A stretch of DNA of 64,000 nucleotides from Marinomonas ostreistagni (GCF_016461785.1 NZ_JAEMUH010000007.1:62001-126000), one strand, 5' to 3'. Shown: positions 30,806-40,800, counted from the first letter of the stretch. Notes: generated by a model from the sequence alone, not told the origin. Translations and numbers: made by a program.

Positions 30806-31271
30806 CACACGCCTGTAATTTTATTTGTAATTAAGTTACGAAAAAACGAGTACAAAAAATCCATGTACTCACATGTGTACTTAAACGTGATGATAGCTAA
30901 TGATTATCAACGGGACAAACAAATATAATAAAAAGGCTGCAAGCTAGGCGTTATAAGGAATTAAGAGCATTAACGGGAAGGAATAAAAGAAGGGAAAAAT
31001 GATCAGTTATAGATGTGCGCGATAATACTAAAATTTCGGATGTGCTTAAGATTGTTCGACACTATAAACTCACACTTAAAAAGCGATTTGATATTAAGTA
31101 ACTGTTGATAAGTCCACTACGGGGTGGGCAGAGCCTAATCTAGCGCTCAAACCAAGTAATAAATGACTTATAAACAGAACCTCAGGGTAAAATATGGCGC
31201 GCATTCTACCGAAATTAGGGAGTAGACTCCATTTATTTCCGTAGCCGCACACCATATCCTCGATTTTTACG
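30806..31271. other. Prophage right border, non-coding
   Basis: A 466-base AT-rich stretch between the integrase and the riboflavin synthase gene. It must contain the right attachment site if the element ends as expected, but with the left end outside the window no direct repeat can be checked. No tRNA gene or strong hairpin is seen. A short minus-strand ORF in it is not convincing. Confidence 0.5.
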
Positions 31272-31907
31272 TTAGGGCAACACAATCCCACGTTGCTTTA
31301 GAACACGCTCTACTGTATCGACAGTAGCTTGAGTATGTGCATCGATTTCCAGATTGACCAAATCCCCTGGCTGTAGAATACCAAACGTCGTCAAACGCAA
31401 TGTTTCAGGAATCAGAGAGACTTCAATCCAGTCATCACCAATCGCACTGATGGTCAGACTAGCGCCATTGAGCCCCACATAACCTTTATCAAACAAGTAA
31501 CGTCGTGCATCAACATCTGGATTATCTAGGTCCACGGCAAATCGGATGTGATAGCTTTCATCAATACGCTCAATGTGATCAACAGTCACCGTCGTCATAA
31601 TATGACCAGACATAACGTGACCACCTACCTCATCGCCCATTCTAGCGGCTCGCTCAAAGTTCACTGCTACACCCGGCTTTAAGCGACCAATGTTGGTTAA
31701 ATTTAAAGTCGTATCAATGACATCAAACGTTAAAATGTCTCCTTCTATTTTAGCTACAGTGAGACAAACTCCGTTAATCGCAACACTGGCACCAAGTTGC
31801 TGCTGTAGCATCATACCCTGCGGAAATTTAACTTCGAGAACACGATTACGACCATTCTCTTGACAGGAAACAACTTCCGCCATACCTTGGACTATACCAG
31901 TAAACAT
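31272..31907 (-). CDS. ribE: Riboflavin synthase, alpha subunit
   Basis: A 211-residue enzyme that joins two lumazine molecules to give riboflavin. It has the duplicated lumazine-binding barrel: MFTGIVQG at the start, NGVCLTV and the RAARMGDEVGGHVMSGHI block in the first half, YVGLNGASLTIS and LIPETLRLTTFG in the second, ending with HTQATVDTVERVL. It is closest in pattern to the E. coli-type enzyme. The gene stands alone here rather than in a rib operon, and no FMN riboswitch is visible upstream. Confidence 0.9.
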   Translation of the reverse strand: MFTGIVQGMAEVVSCQENGRNRVLEVKFPQGMMLQQQLGASVAINGVCLTVAKIEGDILTFDVIDTTLNLTNIGRLKPGVAVNFERAARMGDEVGGHVMSGHIMTTVTVDHIERIDESYHIRFAVDLDNPDVDARRYLFDKGYVGLNGASLTISAIGDDWIEVSLIPETLRLTTFGILQPGDLVNLEIDAHTQATVDTVERVLKQRGIVLP

Positions 31908-32110
31908 TTTTGGCCTCTCTATTGAATCTTTTGTAAGGTTGCACTGAATCTACAACGAATAAATGGGCGAGGTGAAGAATTAATATACTAAACCACCTTA
32001 AGCCTTATGCAACAAGGCTTTGAGGGAGTTATCAAACTATCTCTACATGGTTTATCCACAAGCTTCGGGGATAATCCTTACCTTATCGTTACATTTCACT
32101 AGAACTCTTT

Positions 32111-33025
32111 ATGCGTCCTTTTTTATTAATCTTCAAGCTTAGTCTAACTGTATTTGTCGCCGTTACTGTTGGTTCGGCCAAAGCGGATACAGTTGCCTAT
32201 CAACCTTTCATGTGGAAAGTCCAGCATCAAGGGGCAACTGTATTTCTTGTGGGTTCTATACATGCACTGACTCCCGACTTCTACCCTCTTCCTGCCGCTT
32301 ATGAAGAAGCCTTTAAAAGCGCCGACCGCTTAGCGGTAGAACTAGACCCAGAGCAACTAGACCCCAATCAATCTGCTCGCTTAGTTCAATCAAAGATGTG
32401 TCTACCGAAAGACGTCACTATTGATCGTTACCTAGATGATACAAGGCTATCTGCACTGAAAGATTTTGCTAAAGCTAACCAGTCCGATTATGAGAGATTG
32501 CTGCATATCAGACCATGGATGCTAGTGGAACAATTGACCCAAGCTCAACTTAGAAACTCTGAGTATCAAGCGGAATACGGAATCGACCTACACTTTTTGC
32601 AGTTAGCAAAACAAAGAAAACTCCCAATTTTAGAAATCGAAACACTATCCCAGCAAATCAGTGCGATTGCCGACACTCCATTCCAAGCACAACTCGCCAT
32701 GCTCAAAACCAGCCTAGATCAAATGGAAGATGAAGATTACATGGCTCAAATGACAGCCTATTGGCGCAAGGCTGACCCAGATGGACTATATCAATTTGTC
32801 TATCAAGACGTACTCGAAAACCCCAAATTGAAGCCCATGATGGAAGCTCTTCTCGACCACCGTAACCAACGCATGGCGGATGTCATAAGTATTTACTTAG
32901 GACAATCACCCAACCACTCTCAAACAACCTTTGTCGTCATCGGAGCATTACATTTGAGTGGTCCACAAAGCGTGATAAAAGAACTTGAGAAAAAAGGGTT
33001 TCACCCAATCCAATTGTTCAAATAG
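32111..33025 (+). CDS. TraB/GumN family protein, exported
   Basis: A 304-residue protein with a signal peptide (residues 1-25, cleavage near AKA|DT) and a TraB/GumN domain: MWKVQHQGATVFLVGSIHALTP at the N-terminus, RLAVELDP, and the C-terminal FVVIGALHLSGPQSV with the GxLH motif. The family is a predicted erythromycin-esterase-like/metalloprotease fold of uncertain activity. It stands alone and ends in a terminator. Confidence 0.85.
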   Translation: MRPFLLIFKLSLTVFVAVTVGSAKADTVAYQPFMWKVQHQGATVFLVGSIHALTPDFYPLPAAYEEAFKSADRLAVELDPEQLDPNQSARLVQSKMCLPKDVTIDRYLDDTRLSALKDFAKANQSDYERLLHIRPWMLVEQLTQAQLRNSEYQAEYGIDLHFLQLAKQRKLPILEIETLSQQISAIADTPFQAQLAMLKTSLDQMEDEDYMAQMTAYWRKADPDGLYQFVYQDVLENPKLKPMMEALLDHRNQRMADVISIYLGQSPNHSQTTFVVIGALHLSGPQSVIKELEKKGFHPIQLFK

Positions 33026-33026
33026 C

Positions 33027-33051
33027 AAAAGCCCTCATAATGAGGGCTTTT
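33027..33051. terminator. Bidirectional terminator after the TraB/GumN gene
   Basis: AAAAGCCCTCA-TAA-TGAGGGCTTTT; the A and T flanks let it serve this gene and the convergent glgC. Confidence 0.85.
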
Positions 33052-33088
33052 AGGTGAGAACGACTACGGATCAATTGGGCACATAAAA

Positions 33089-34342
33089 TCAATCCTGTAA
33101 GAGGTCAATCATCTCCTGTGTCACCAGCACTATACCGTCTTCATTCCTGTAGAAACGTTTAGCATCCTCGATTGGATCCTCTCCAATAATAGTATTAGGT
33201 GGAATCTTTGTGTCAGAATCCACAACTACATTGGTTAACTGGCAATGCCTACCGATGTCACAACGAGGCAAAACAACGCACTTTTTAACATGCGAGTAAG
33301 AATTCACTCGCACATTATTAAATAAAATTGATTGCTCGACTGTCGAACCTGAAACAATGCACCCTGCAGACACTACAGAATTCAAGGCAGTACCTATACG
33401 CTCTTCATAATTGTAATTAAATTTTGCTGCTGGGCGCTGGTAGTGAGTCGTTCTTATAGGCCAAGACTCATCATATAAATCCAATTCTGGCACTAACTTA
33501 GTAAGGTCCATATTAGACTCCCAATAGGCAGTTAATGTACCCACATCTCGCCAGTATGGTTTTTCGGGATAACTATCATTTGGAATACAGCTGTTAGCAA
33601 AATGATGTGCTTTAATTTTTGAACGTCCCACAAAAAGCGGAATTAAATCTTTACCAAAATCATGACTTGAGTCACAGTCTTGAGCATCGTTCATGAGATT
33701 CTCTCTCAAGAATTTGGTGCTAAATATGTAGATCCCCATACTCGCGAGAGAAACATTTGGGTTTCCAGGCATAGTGGGCGGGTTAGAGGGTTTTTCTTCA
33801 AAGGCGATTATATTGTCGTTTTCATCAACATGCATAATGCCGAATTGGTCGGCTTCTTTAACCGGTACTTCAATGCATGCAACCGTAACATCAGCTTTAT
33901 TCTCGATGTGCTCTTGCAACATTACACTGTAATCTTGGCGATAAACATGATCTCCAGCCAAGATTAAAATGTACTCACTATTCAGCTCATCAATCATTTT
34001 AAAGTTTTGGTACACAGCATCAGCAGTACCGCGATACCAATCCTCTCCAGTTTGCTGCTGTGCTGGCCATAACTCTATGAATTCATTGAAATCAGACCGC
34101 AAAAAGTTCCAGCCACGCTGAACATGCTGATTAAGCGTGTGAGAACGATATTGTGTTAACACAGCAATCTTTCTCATCCCTGAGTTGATGCAATTGGATA
34201 GTGGAAAATCTATTATTTTATACTTACCTGCAATCGGAACAGCAGGTTTAGAACGATGATTTGTGAGATGTTTCAGTCGTGACCCCCGCCCCCCCGCTAA
34301 GATTAGCGAGAGAGTACTCATACGCGCGGCATTTAAATCCAT
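33089..34342 (-). CDS. glgC: Glucose-1-phosphate adenylyltransferase (ADP-glucose synthase)
   Basis: A 417-residue enzyme making ADP-glucose, the first step of glycogen synthesis. N-terminal nucleotidyltransferase domain with LAGGRGSRLKHLTNHRSKPAVPIAGKYKIIDFPLSNC (nucleotide loop and allosteric Arg/Lys region), ILAGDHVYRQDYS, and FEEKPSNPPTMPG; C-terminal left-handed beta-helix with repeated hexapeptide-like strands. It is divergent from glgA, the next enzyme of the pathway, over a 98-base shared promoter region. glgB and glgP are not in the window. Confidence 0.95.
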   Translation of the reverse strand: MDLNAARMSTLSLILAGGRGSRLKHLTNHRSKPAVPIAGKYKIIDFPLSNCINSGMRKIAVLTQYRSHTLNQHVQRGWNFLRSDFNEFIELWPAQQQTGEDWYRGTADAVYQNFKMIDELNSEYILILAGDHVYRQDYSVMLQEHIENKADVTVACIEVPVKEADQFGIMHVDENDNIIAFEEKPSNPPTMPGNPNVSLASMGIYIFSTKFLRENLMNDAQDCDSSHDFGKDLIPLFVGRSKIKAHHFANSCIPNDSYPEKPYWRDVGTLTAYWESNMDLTKLVPELDLYDESWPIRTTHYQRPAAKFNYNYEERIGTALNSVVSAGCIVSGSTVEQSILFNNVRVNSYSHVKKCVVLPRCDIGRHCQLTNVVVDSDTKIPPNTIIGEDPIEDAKRFYRNEDGIVLVTQEMIDLLQD

Positions 34343-34440
34343 ATTTCACCCTTACTTTTTTTTATCCGAGCCTCACACTACATTAGGCATTTATTAGGTA
34401 TACTCTGGTCATATTACTAAATCAATACGAAAACTAAATT

Positions 34441-35874
34441 ATGAAAGTCCTATTTGCTTCATCTGAAATTCACCCTTTAATTAAAACTGGCGGACTTGCG
34501 GATGTTGCAGGCGCACTTCCAATCGCTTTAAAAAAACAAGGTATTGATATCAAGTTAATTATGCCTGCATACAGCGGTATACTTGAAAAGTTACCCCCTA
34601 TTAAAAATAGCTTAAATTTAGGTAACCCGTTTGCTGTAGGCGACTTAATCCTATTAGAAACTCATTTACCGGATTCTCACGTTCCAATTTATTTAGTTCA
34701 ATGTCAAAGTCTGTTTGAACGTGACGGCGGACCTTATTTGGATCAAAGTGGCCATGATTTTGCTGATAACGATGTCCGCTTTGCTGCTTTTTCATGGGTT
34801 TGCGCTATGATCACGCAATACGGCAACCTAATGGGATGGCAACCAGATTTACTGCATCTAAACGATTGGCAAACAGGCTTTGCCGCTGCCTACTTAGCTT
34901 CCTGGCGCCTAGAACATCCACCGATCGTAACAACCGTTCACAACCTACGTTACAATGGCAGCTTTCCATTACATGACTTTGATCGTGTACGTCTATCAAG
35001 CGAACTGCTGAGCATTCATGGGATGGAGTTTTATGGACGCTACTCAGCCCTAAAAGCAGGGTTAGTGTTCGCAGATGCAATCACCACTGTAAGCCCAACT
35101 TATGCAAATGAAATTTTGACACCGACATACGGTGATGGTTTGGATGGAACGCTTCGAGCAATGAGTCATAAGCTCACCGGAATTCTTAATGGTGTTGATT
35201 ACAATGAGTGGTCTCCAGCTTGCGATCCATACATCCATACCCATTATGACCTTCATACAATAGACTTTAAGCTTCAAAATAAGCTTGCTCTTCAAAGAGA
35301 GAATGGCCTTGATGAAAATGCACAGACGCCTATTTTTGGAGTGGTAAGTCGATTAACAGAGCAAAAAGGACTTGATCTAATTCCCAGCGCTATTGAGCTT
35401 GCCTTGGAGCAAGGCGCCATGTTTATTGTTCTTGGTTCTGGAGACAAAAACCTAGAGCAGCAATACCTGACACTACAGGAACGCTTTCCAAAACAGGTAA
35501 GTATCCGCATCGGCTATGACGAAGCGTACTCTCATCGCTTACAAGCAGGCATAGACATGCTTCTCATACCTTCACGGTTTGAGCCCTGCGGTCTAACACA
35601 ACTTTATGCCCTTAAATATGGTACTTTGCCGATTGTGAGGAGTACTGGTGGACTGGCTGACACTGTTTTTGAAGTAGGCCCACATGCAAACGGCTTTGTG
35701 TTTGAAAACGCTAATTCGCAAGACTTAAAGGCAGCGATCACTCGTGCCCTTACTGTTTATGCCAACCTTAATGACTGGCGCACAAGGCAAATCCAAGCCA
35801 TGTCGCAAGATCATAGCTGGGAAAAAGCCACTAACGCTTGGGTCAATCTCTACCAATCCGTTACAAAGAAATAA
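34441..35874 (+). CDS. glgA: Glycogen synthase
   Basis: A 477-residue GT5 glycosyltransferase adding ADP-glucose to glycogen. The N-terminal KTGGLADVAGALP is the substrate-binding signature, HLNDWQTGFAAAYL and TVHNLRYNG follow, and the C-terminal half has FGVVSRLTEQKGLDL, PSRFEPCGLTQLYALKYGTLPIVRSTGGLADTV. Length is that of the E. coli enzyme. It is transcribed away from glgC and ends in a strong terminator. Confidence 0.95.
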   Translation: MKVLFASSEIHPLIKTGGLADVAGALPIALKKQGIDIKLIMPAYSGILEKLPPIKNSLNLGNPFAVGDLILLETHLPDSHVPIYLVQCQSLFERDGGPYLDQSGHDFADNDVRFAAFSWVCAMITQYGNLMGWQPDLLHLNDWQTGFAAAYLASWRLEHPPIVTTVHNLRYNGSFPLHDFDRVRLSSELLSIHGMEFYGRYSALKAGLVFADAITTVSPTYANEILTPTYGDGLDGTLRAMSHKLTGILNGVDYNEWSPACDPYIHTHYDLHTIDFKLQNKLALQRENGLDENAQTPIFGVVSRLTEQKGLDLIPSAIELALEQGAMFIVLGSGDKNLEQQYLTLQERFPKQVSIRIGYDEAYSHRLQAGIDMLLIPSRFEPCGLTQLYALKYGTLPIVRSTGGLADTVFEVGPHANGFVFENANSQDLKAAITRALTVYANLNDWRTRQIQAMSQDHSWEKATNAWVNLYQSVTKK

Positions 35875-35895
35875 CCAACATTCGAGCTAAATAGC

Positions 35896-35929
35896 AAAAA
35901 GGCTATTATGGGATCCATAATAGCCTTTT
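35896..35929. terminator. Bidirectional terminator between glgA and the solute-binding gene
   Basis: AAAAAGGCTATTATG with CATAATAGCCTTTT, a 13-base stem flanked by A and T runs. Confidence 0.85.
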
Positions 35930-35947
35930 AAAGACAAATGAAAGCAG

Positions 35948-36754
35948 TTAAAGCTTACTAGAACTATTACGCCATTCAGTTAGAGCATCTACCAAAACCT
36001 GCTGTGGTACACCCTCATCTACTAACTCTCGAAGCGCTGTAGCAATCTTGCTCTTTACCTCGGGGGTATTACAAGGTGACATTTTTGAAATTGTCAAAAA
36101 CAACCCTTCACTGCTTACCGATGGATCAACAGGTAAAACAACACCTTCCAGCCCCATGCGCTGCACATAAGCCATCGCAGGGTTTTTCTCGTACAGCACA
36201 TAATCTGCACGCCCAGCTTCCAGCATAGAAAGCGCTTGCTCTAAACTCGCTACAGTCAGTAAGTTCAATTTCTGCTTGGCATATTCATCAAACTCTTGAC
36301 CAAAGCTGTTATTAATAACAGTGACTCCCCAACGGCCTTCCAGATCTGGCCAGACACTGTAATTAAAGGGAGCGGACTCTGCTTGCCATACGACACTTTT
36401 AGTAAACATCATTGCTGGCGCGAAATATTCCATATAGTCGGCTCTTTCTGAGGTATAAAAAGCCCCCGCCATAAGATCTACTCGGCCACTACGAACTTCT
36501 TGCTGAGAACGAGACCAAGGACCGACATACACAGTTTCGATTGGAATATCTATTCGATCACTTAATTGCACCATTAAACTCGCCACAGCACCATGCAATA
36601 AATTGCTTTGCTCAACCTGCCAAAGAAAAGGGGGATATTCAGGGTTACCTGTCGCTTTTAGCGAGGAACAAGCGGCAGCCTCTTGAGCCGACGCCGAAGA
36701 AGCAAACAACCATAACGAAGAAAAGCAAACTATCGGTGTAAAAAAAGTTTTCAC
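35948..36754 (-). CDS. Periplasmic solute-binding protein, family 3
   Basis: A 268-residue exported protein of the amino-acid-type (SBP_bac_3) family: a signal peptide (FFTPIVCFSSLWLFASSASA), then YPPFLWQVE, VGPWSRSQQEVRSGRVDLMAGAFYTSERADYMEYF, and GRADYVLYEKNPAMAY. The start is uncertain: a GTG at 36754 gives a clean signal peptide and a close AAAGG, while a longer in-frame start adds 26 residues. No ABC permease adjoins it, so it may serve a distant transporter or a signalling protein. Confidence 0.8.
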   Translation of the reverse strand: MKTFFTPIVCFSSLWLFASSASAQEAAACSSLKATGNPEYPPFLWQVEQSNLLHGAVASLMVQLSDRIDIPIETVYVGPWSRSQQEVRSGRVDLMAGAFYTSERADYMEYFAPAMMFTKSVVWQAESAPFNYSVWPDLEGRWGVTVINNSFGQEFDEYAKQKLNLLTVASLEQALSMLEAGRADYVLYEKNPAMAYVQRMGLEGVVLPVDPSVSSEGLFLTISKMSPCNTPEVKSKIATALRELVDEGVPQQVLVDALTEWRNSSSKL

Positions 36755-36921
36755 AGTGCCTTTTAAACTCAAAAATCGACCTATTGTAAGCACTTCACCA
36801 CTCCACCAATTTATCCATACGCGACTAAACAAGAAAACTCATTAGCACGCAACAACGTCAACACAGAAAAGCACATATAACAAGGAAATACAAATTTGTA
36901 TTTTACCCAAACGTTCAACCT

Positions 36922-39213
36922 TTAGAATGGCCAGAGACATGAAGTAGAGCTTTTAGGTTGTGTCCCCTCGATAAATGCCAGCTCAACTTTATCATCACAA
37001 CGATCAGCCGCTAACTCAAACTCGTCTGACGTAACTTGATAGTAATTTGCCCCCGATGGGAGTGCTTTTGGCAACGATTGCTGAGGCAGTAATTTAGCAA
37101 AGTCAATCCAAACCCATTGCGCCCCGGAACTACCGGTAATATTCATTGGTGCATTATCATCCTGCCCCAACCAAACCGTACTTAAGTAATCATTTGTTAT
37201 TGCAACAAACCAGCTGTCGCGCTGATCATTTGTAGTTCCTGTTTTTGCGGCAAAACGCAGCCCAGGAAGCTGGCCTTGAGCCGCTCGAGCTGTGCCTATT
37301 TCAGGCGATTTTGTCATACCTGCCAAGGTTACAGATAAAGCCTCTTTCGTATATGGCACCGAACCTGTTTGATCAAATCGTTTCAATACCTTCCCATTTT
37401 GATCCATCACCGATAACACTACACCTAATTCAGCAGCACTTCCTGTTGATGCAATCGGCTGATACAGTCTTGCTACTTCAAATGGGGAAAGCTCAATAGA
37501 ACCCAATGCAACCGCGGGATACATAGTGAACGGGCGTTTCACACCTAAATCTCGAAGCGTTTGCGCTACACGCTCAAAGCCTAACTGACTTGCCAAGTCA
37601 ATGGTTGCTAAATTGTAGGATTTCGCAAGTGCCTCATACATAGGCACTTTGCCATGACTGACTCTGTCGTAATTCTGTGGCTGCCATATGGCGTTGCCGA
37701 CTTTGAACTGCTGGGGCTTGTCTTCTAGTTTATCCCACCATGTATAACGGCCCGAAGCGATGGCTGTTAAATAAATCGATGGTTTTACCAATGACCCTAT
37801 CGGTCTAACGGCACCAAGCGCTCGATTGAAACCACTGTACAATTTATCTGAAGAGCCGACCACAGCTCTAACCTGTCCTGACAGTCGATCTGTCACCACC
37901 ATGGCGCCCTGTAGGCCAAGCAACCCTTTTTTCTGTTTCTCTAGTTCACTAACACGGTTTTGCATGGCATGAAGCGCAGCCTTCTGAGCCCTAATATCAA
38001 GACCTGTGTAGATCTTTAAGTTCTCCGACGCTAAAGAAGACGCATCAAATTCACGCTCCAATTGCATGGCAACCAAATCCAGAAAATCACCGTACACTGA
38101 TCGTCGTTTACCTTCTGGCGCCACTTTTAGCGGCAGTTTTTTTAGTGCATTCAGGTTACCTTGCGTCAGACGCCCTTGTTGATATAGCAGATCCAATACA
38201 ACATTACGTCGTTGCATTGCTCTTTCAGGGTTACGACGAGGGTTATACAGTGATGGCCCTTTTACCATGCCAACTAACAAAGCCTGCTCGGCTAAGTTAA
38301 GCTCTTTTAATGGACGCCCATAAAAGAATTCACTGGCAGCAGCGAATCCATGCAAAGCACTGCTGCCCTCTTGAGCTAAATATACCTCATTGACATAAGC
38401 AGTAATGATTTCTTGCTTGCTGTATCGATACTCTAGCAGCAGCGCCATCAGAACTTCCGTAACTTTTCGAGAATAGGTTCGTTCAGACGATAGAAACATA
38501 TTTTTGATTAACTGTTGCGTCAATGTAGAGCCACCTTGCCGACGGGCTCCAGATGTAGCATTGACCCACGCCGCACGAGCTATCCCCGTTAACGAGATAC
38601 CATGATGCGTAAAAAAGTCACGGTCTTCAGTGATGGTTAATATATCAATCAGACTTTGAGGGATTTCCTCATAAACCAAGATATCTCTGTTCTCAGTGTT
38701 CCCACCATACAAATACCCAATTTTCTGCGGCTCCAGTACCGCAGTCCGATACCGCTTTCCAGAAATGTCTTGGATATTCAACACACCGCCTGAAAAAGAG
38801 AACACTCGCCTAGCAGCGGAGTGATAACCAGTATGATCCATATAATCACGAAGGTTGGCACTTACTTTTGTCTTACTCCGCGCGGCCCAGCCTACTTTTT
38901 GACTGTTTTTACCAAAGCGGTATCCGTAATCCAATAACACCTGCTCTAAGTCTTCTTTACGCCATGGCGCTCCATCCTTTAACACCAATGGTGCACTGTA
39001 TACCTCAGAAGGCACTTGCCATTTCTGTCCTTCAAAACGAGATACGACTTGCTTATCTAACCACCATAGCCAGATACAAAATGGAATACTTGCCAATAAA
39101 AGTAATACCACTCCCCACTTAAGAACACGCCTAAAGAATGAAGGCCTTTGTTTACGCTTTGTTTTTCGGGAAGAAGGTTTTTTGGCAGTTTTAGAGGAGG
39201 ATTTTTTAGTCAT
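36922..39213 (-). CDS. mrcB: Penicillin-binding protein 1B
   Basis: A 763-residue class A PBP with a basic cytoplasmic tail, one membrane helix (about 31-50), a UB2H-like domain, a GT51 glycosyltransferase domain (ITEDRDFFTHHGISLTGIARAAW, RRQGGSTLTQQLIKNMF) and a transpeptidase domain with SLVKPS (SxxK), SYN in AKSYNLAT and KTGTTND. It builds and crosslinks peptidoglycan, and in E. coli works with LpoB. It is monocistronic, with only short spacers on both sides. Confidence 0.95.
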   Translation of the reverse strand: MTKKSSSKTAKKPSSRKTKRKQRPSFFRRVLKWGVVLLLLASIPFCIWLWWLDKQVVSRFEGQKWQVPSEVYSAPLVLKDGAPWRKEDLEQVLLDYGYRFGKNSQKVGWAARSKTKVSANLRDYMDHTGYHSAARRVFSFSGGVLNIQDISGKRYRTAVLEPQKIGYLYGGNTENRDILVYEEIPQSLIDILTITEDRDFFTHHGISLTGIARAAWVNATSGARRQGGSTLTQQLIKNMFLSSERTYSRKVTEVLMALLLEYRYSKQEIITAYVNEVYLAQEGSSALHGFAAASEFFYGRPLKELNLAEQALLVGMVKGPSLYNPRRNPERAMQRRNVVLDLLYQQGRLTQGNLNALKKLPLKVAPEGKRRSVYGDFLDLVAMQLEREFDASSLASENLKIYTGLDIRAQKAALHAMQNRVSELEKQKKGLLGLQGAMVVTDRLSGQVRAVVGSSDKLYSGFNRALGAVRPIGSLVKPSIYLTAIASGRYTWWDKLEDKPQQFKVGNAIWQPQNYDRVSHGKVPMYEALAKSYNLATIDLASQLGFERVAQTLRDLGVKRPFTMYPAVALGSIELSPFEVARLYQPIASTGSAAELGVVLSVMDQNGKVLKRFDQTGSVPYTKEALSVTLAGMTKSPEIGTARAAQGQLPGLRFAAKTGTTNDQRDSWFVAITNDYLSTVWLGQDDNAPMNITGSSGAQWVWIDFAKLLPQQSLPKALPSGANYYQVTSDEFELAADRCDDKVELAFIEGTQPKSSTSCLWPF

Positions 39214-39330
39214 AGCGCGGAGTATAAAGCCCTAGAGATCGAACAGCAATTTCACGAAGCGCCCTCAACACTTTCTTTGCAAAACAGATACACTTTACGA
39301 GACAATTTCTTATATTTTCAGAGGTAAGCA

Positions 39331-39672
39331 ATGCTGCCATTATCCAAAGAACAAGCTGTTCATTTAAAAGAACTCAACAATAATCAATGCTCACTATTGA
39401 AAGTAGGCATCTTGGAAGTGATGGCTATTTGCTACTTAGATACACTGTATATTTATGAGAATACCTGTCCTCATCAAAACAAAGCGCTCATTTGCCCTTC
39501 TAGCTCTTGCTTTGACGAAACCTTTTCCTTGATTGAGTGTCAATCACATGGCGCACAATTTTTACCTATGAACGGCTTGTGTGTTGCAGGGCCTTGTATT
39601 GGTAAACAACTCGTTGGTTACCATTTGAAACAATTTAAGAACACCTACTATTTGCAGAAAAAACTGAGCTAA
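39331..39672 (+). CDS. Rieske [2Fe-2S] ferredoxin-like protein
   Basis: A 113-residue protein with the Rieske cluster motifs CPHQ (C-x-H, about residue 48) and CQSHGAQF (C-x2-H, about 70). A second conserved pair, CPSSSC, and the end GLCVAGPCIGKQL are also visible. Small stand-alone Rieske proteins deliver electrons to oxygenases or act in nitrite reduction; the substrate cannot be told here. The next gene is a MarR regulator in the same direction, 43 bases on. Confidence 0.85.
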   Translation: MLPLSKEQAVHLKELNNNQCSLLKVGILEVMAICYLDTLYIYENTCPHQNKALICPSSSCFDETFSLIECQSHGAQFLPMNGLCVAGPCIGKQLVGYHLKQFKNTYYLQKKLS

Positions 39673-39715
39673 GAGACACTTTTAGCATTAAAAAAACAAT
39701 AGAATTTTACAGCTT

Positions 39716-40165
39716 ATGAATAATTTTGAACGAGATATACAAACAGCATTAATTGGCATCATCTCCGGCCTCAAACATGCAATGAGATACGCGATGAGCT
39801 GCAGCGACATCCCTTTGTCGCCTTTGTATTTTATTATTTTAAAGATGATCCACGATTATCCAAACTGCACTCCGATGCTGATTGCTCATCGCTGTGGAAG
39901 AGATAAAGGTCAGGTCACTCGTTTGGTTAAGGAGCTCGAAGCACAAGCCATGGTAGAGAGACTACCAAACCCTGAAGATAAGAGAAGCTTTTTCTTACAA
40001 TTAACAGAACAAGGAAAAGCATGCTTTGGAACGTTAGAACGTTACGATATCGATGCGTTAGAGGCCATGACTCAAGGGTTAACAGATGAGCAACTGCAGC
40101 ATTTTTTAGATATTGCCAACATTATGAGCGAGAACTTAAGTCAATATCAGAAATCTAGTCCCTGA
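39716..40165 (+). CDS. MarR family regulator
   Basis: A 149-residue MarR-type winged-helix dimer: SPLYFIILKMIHDYPNCTPMLIAHRCGRDKGQVTRLVKELEAQAMVERLPNPEDKRSFFLQLTEQG is the DNA-binding core with the DKR wing. Follows the Rieske gene and probably shares its transcript. It overlaps the 3' end of the convergent HD-domain gene by 11 bases. Ligand and targets are unknown. Confidence 0.85.
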   Translation: MNNFERDIQTALIGIISGLKHAMRYAMSCSDIPLSPLYFIILKMIHDYPNCTPMLIAHRCGRDKGQVTRLVKELEAQAMVERLPNPEDKRSFFLQLTEQGKACFGTLERYDIDALEAMTQGLTDEQLQHFLDIANIMSENLSQYQKSSP

Positions 40166-40790
40166 TCTCTAAGGCTAATTGATCCAAGAAGGATCGCATG
40201 AATTGAGAGCGGCGCTGTGCTTCCTGACGACCGCTTAATGTTTGAAACGTACTTTCTAAATTCAGGAGCTTTTTGTAAAAATGATCTATTGTATACAACA
40301 GATCATTTGGCTCACGCTCTTGGCAAAAAGGGTCAATTAGCTCATACAAACTGCGATTTAAACGGCCACCTACCATCATACACCGAGCAACGCCAATGGC
40401 TCCAAGTGCATCGAGACGATCCGCATCCTGTACAATTTTTGCTTCTAACGTTCTCGGTGTGACTTGAGCACTGAAACTGTGTGTGACAATGGCATGTTGA
40501 ATCGCACTGACTTCTGGAGCAGCAAAACCTAACTCTTTTAGTAGAGGCTCAGCTTCTGAGGCGGAATGAAAAGACGCTTGGGCTCGATTAGGGTCATCTT
40601 TAGCGTAGTTAACCAAATCATGTAACCATGCCGCAGTACTGACGATTTTGATGTCCGCATCTTCTTTAATGGCTAAACACTTAGCCTGCTTGACCACTCG
40701 CTGTATATGAGAGATGTCATGAGCGCTGTCTTGCGCCATAAAACTCAAAACAAATTCTCTACAAGCCTCTTCTATCTCATTCAAATGCAC
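40155..40790 (-). CDS. HD-domain phosphohydrolase (YedJ type)
   Basis: A 211-residue protein with an HD metal site: HDISHIQRVVKQAKCLA, AAWLHDLVNYA (the HD pair), and KIVQDADRLDALGAIGVAR, the YedJ-type ending. Substrate likely a nucleotide or phosphate ester. The start is a GTG at 40790 with AGAGG six bases upstream; the ribosome site overlaps the stop of the upstream GGDEF-EAL gene, so the two are co-translated. Confidence 0.8.
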   Translation of the reverse strand: MHLNEIEEACREFVLSFMAQDSAHDISHIQRVVKQAKCLAIKEDADIKIVSTAAWLHDLVNYAKDDPNRAQASFHSASEAEPLLKELGFAAPEVSAIQHAIVTHSFSAQVTPRTLEAKIVQDADRLDALGAIGVARCMMVGGRLNRSLYELIDPFCQEREPNDLLYTIDHFYKKLLNLESTFQTLSGRQEAQRRSQFMRSFLDQLALEIRD

Positions 40791-40800
40791 GCTTTTCCTC

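Larger units (their letters stand above)
1..30900. mobile_element. Lambdoid prophage with contractile-type baseplate genes (left end outside window)
   Basis: A continuous run of phage modules: baseplate, tail, head and packaging genes on the minus strand, lysis, tRNAs and cargo, a replication operon, an immunity region, a recombination arm, an excisionase and an integrase. Gene order follows lambda read from right to left, with cos between lysis and terminase. All recognisable genes look intact. The right border is only approximate: the integrase ends the recognisable phage genes and riboflavin synthase begins the chromosome. The remaining tail genes and the left attachment site must lie before base 1, so no att repeat can be read here. 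Confidence 0.95.

Noticed and set aside
30806-31271. Attachment site
   Set aside because: The left end is outside the window, so no direct repeat can be established; no tRNA gene marks the right end.
31094-31291. 65-codon minus-strand ORF after riboflavin synthase
   Set aside because: It overlaps the end of ribE, lacks a ribosome site and has no protein-like composition.
31908-32110. FMN riboswitch upstream of riboflavin synthase
   Set aside because: The region does not show the conserved RFN stems or the characteristic conserved blocks.
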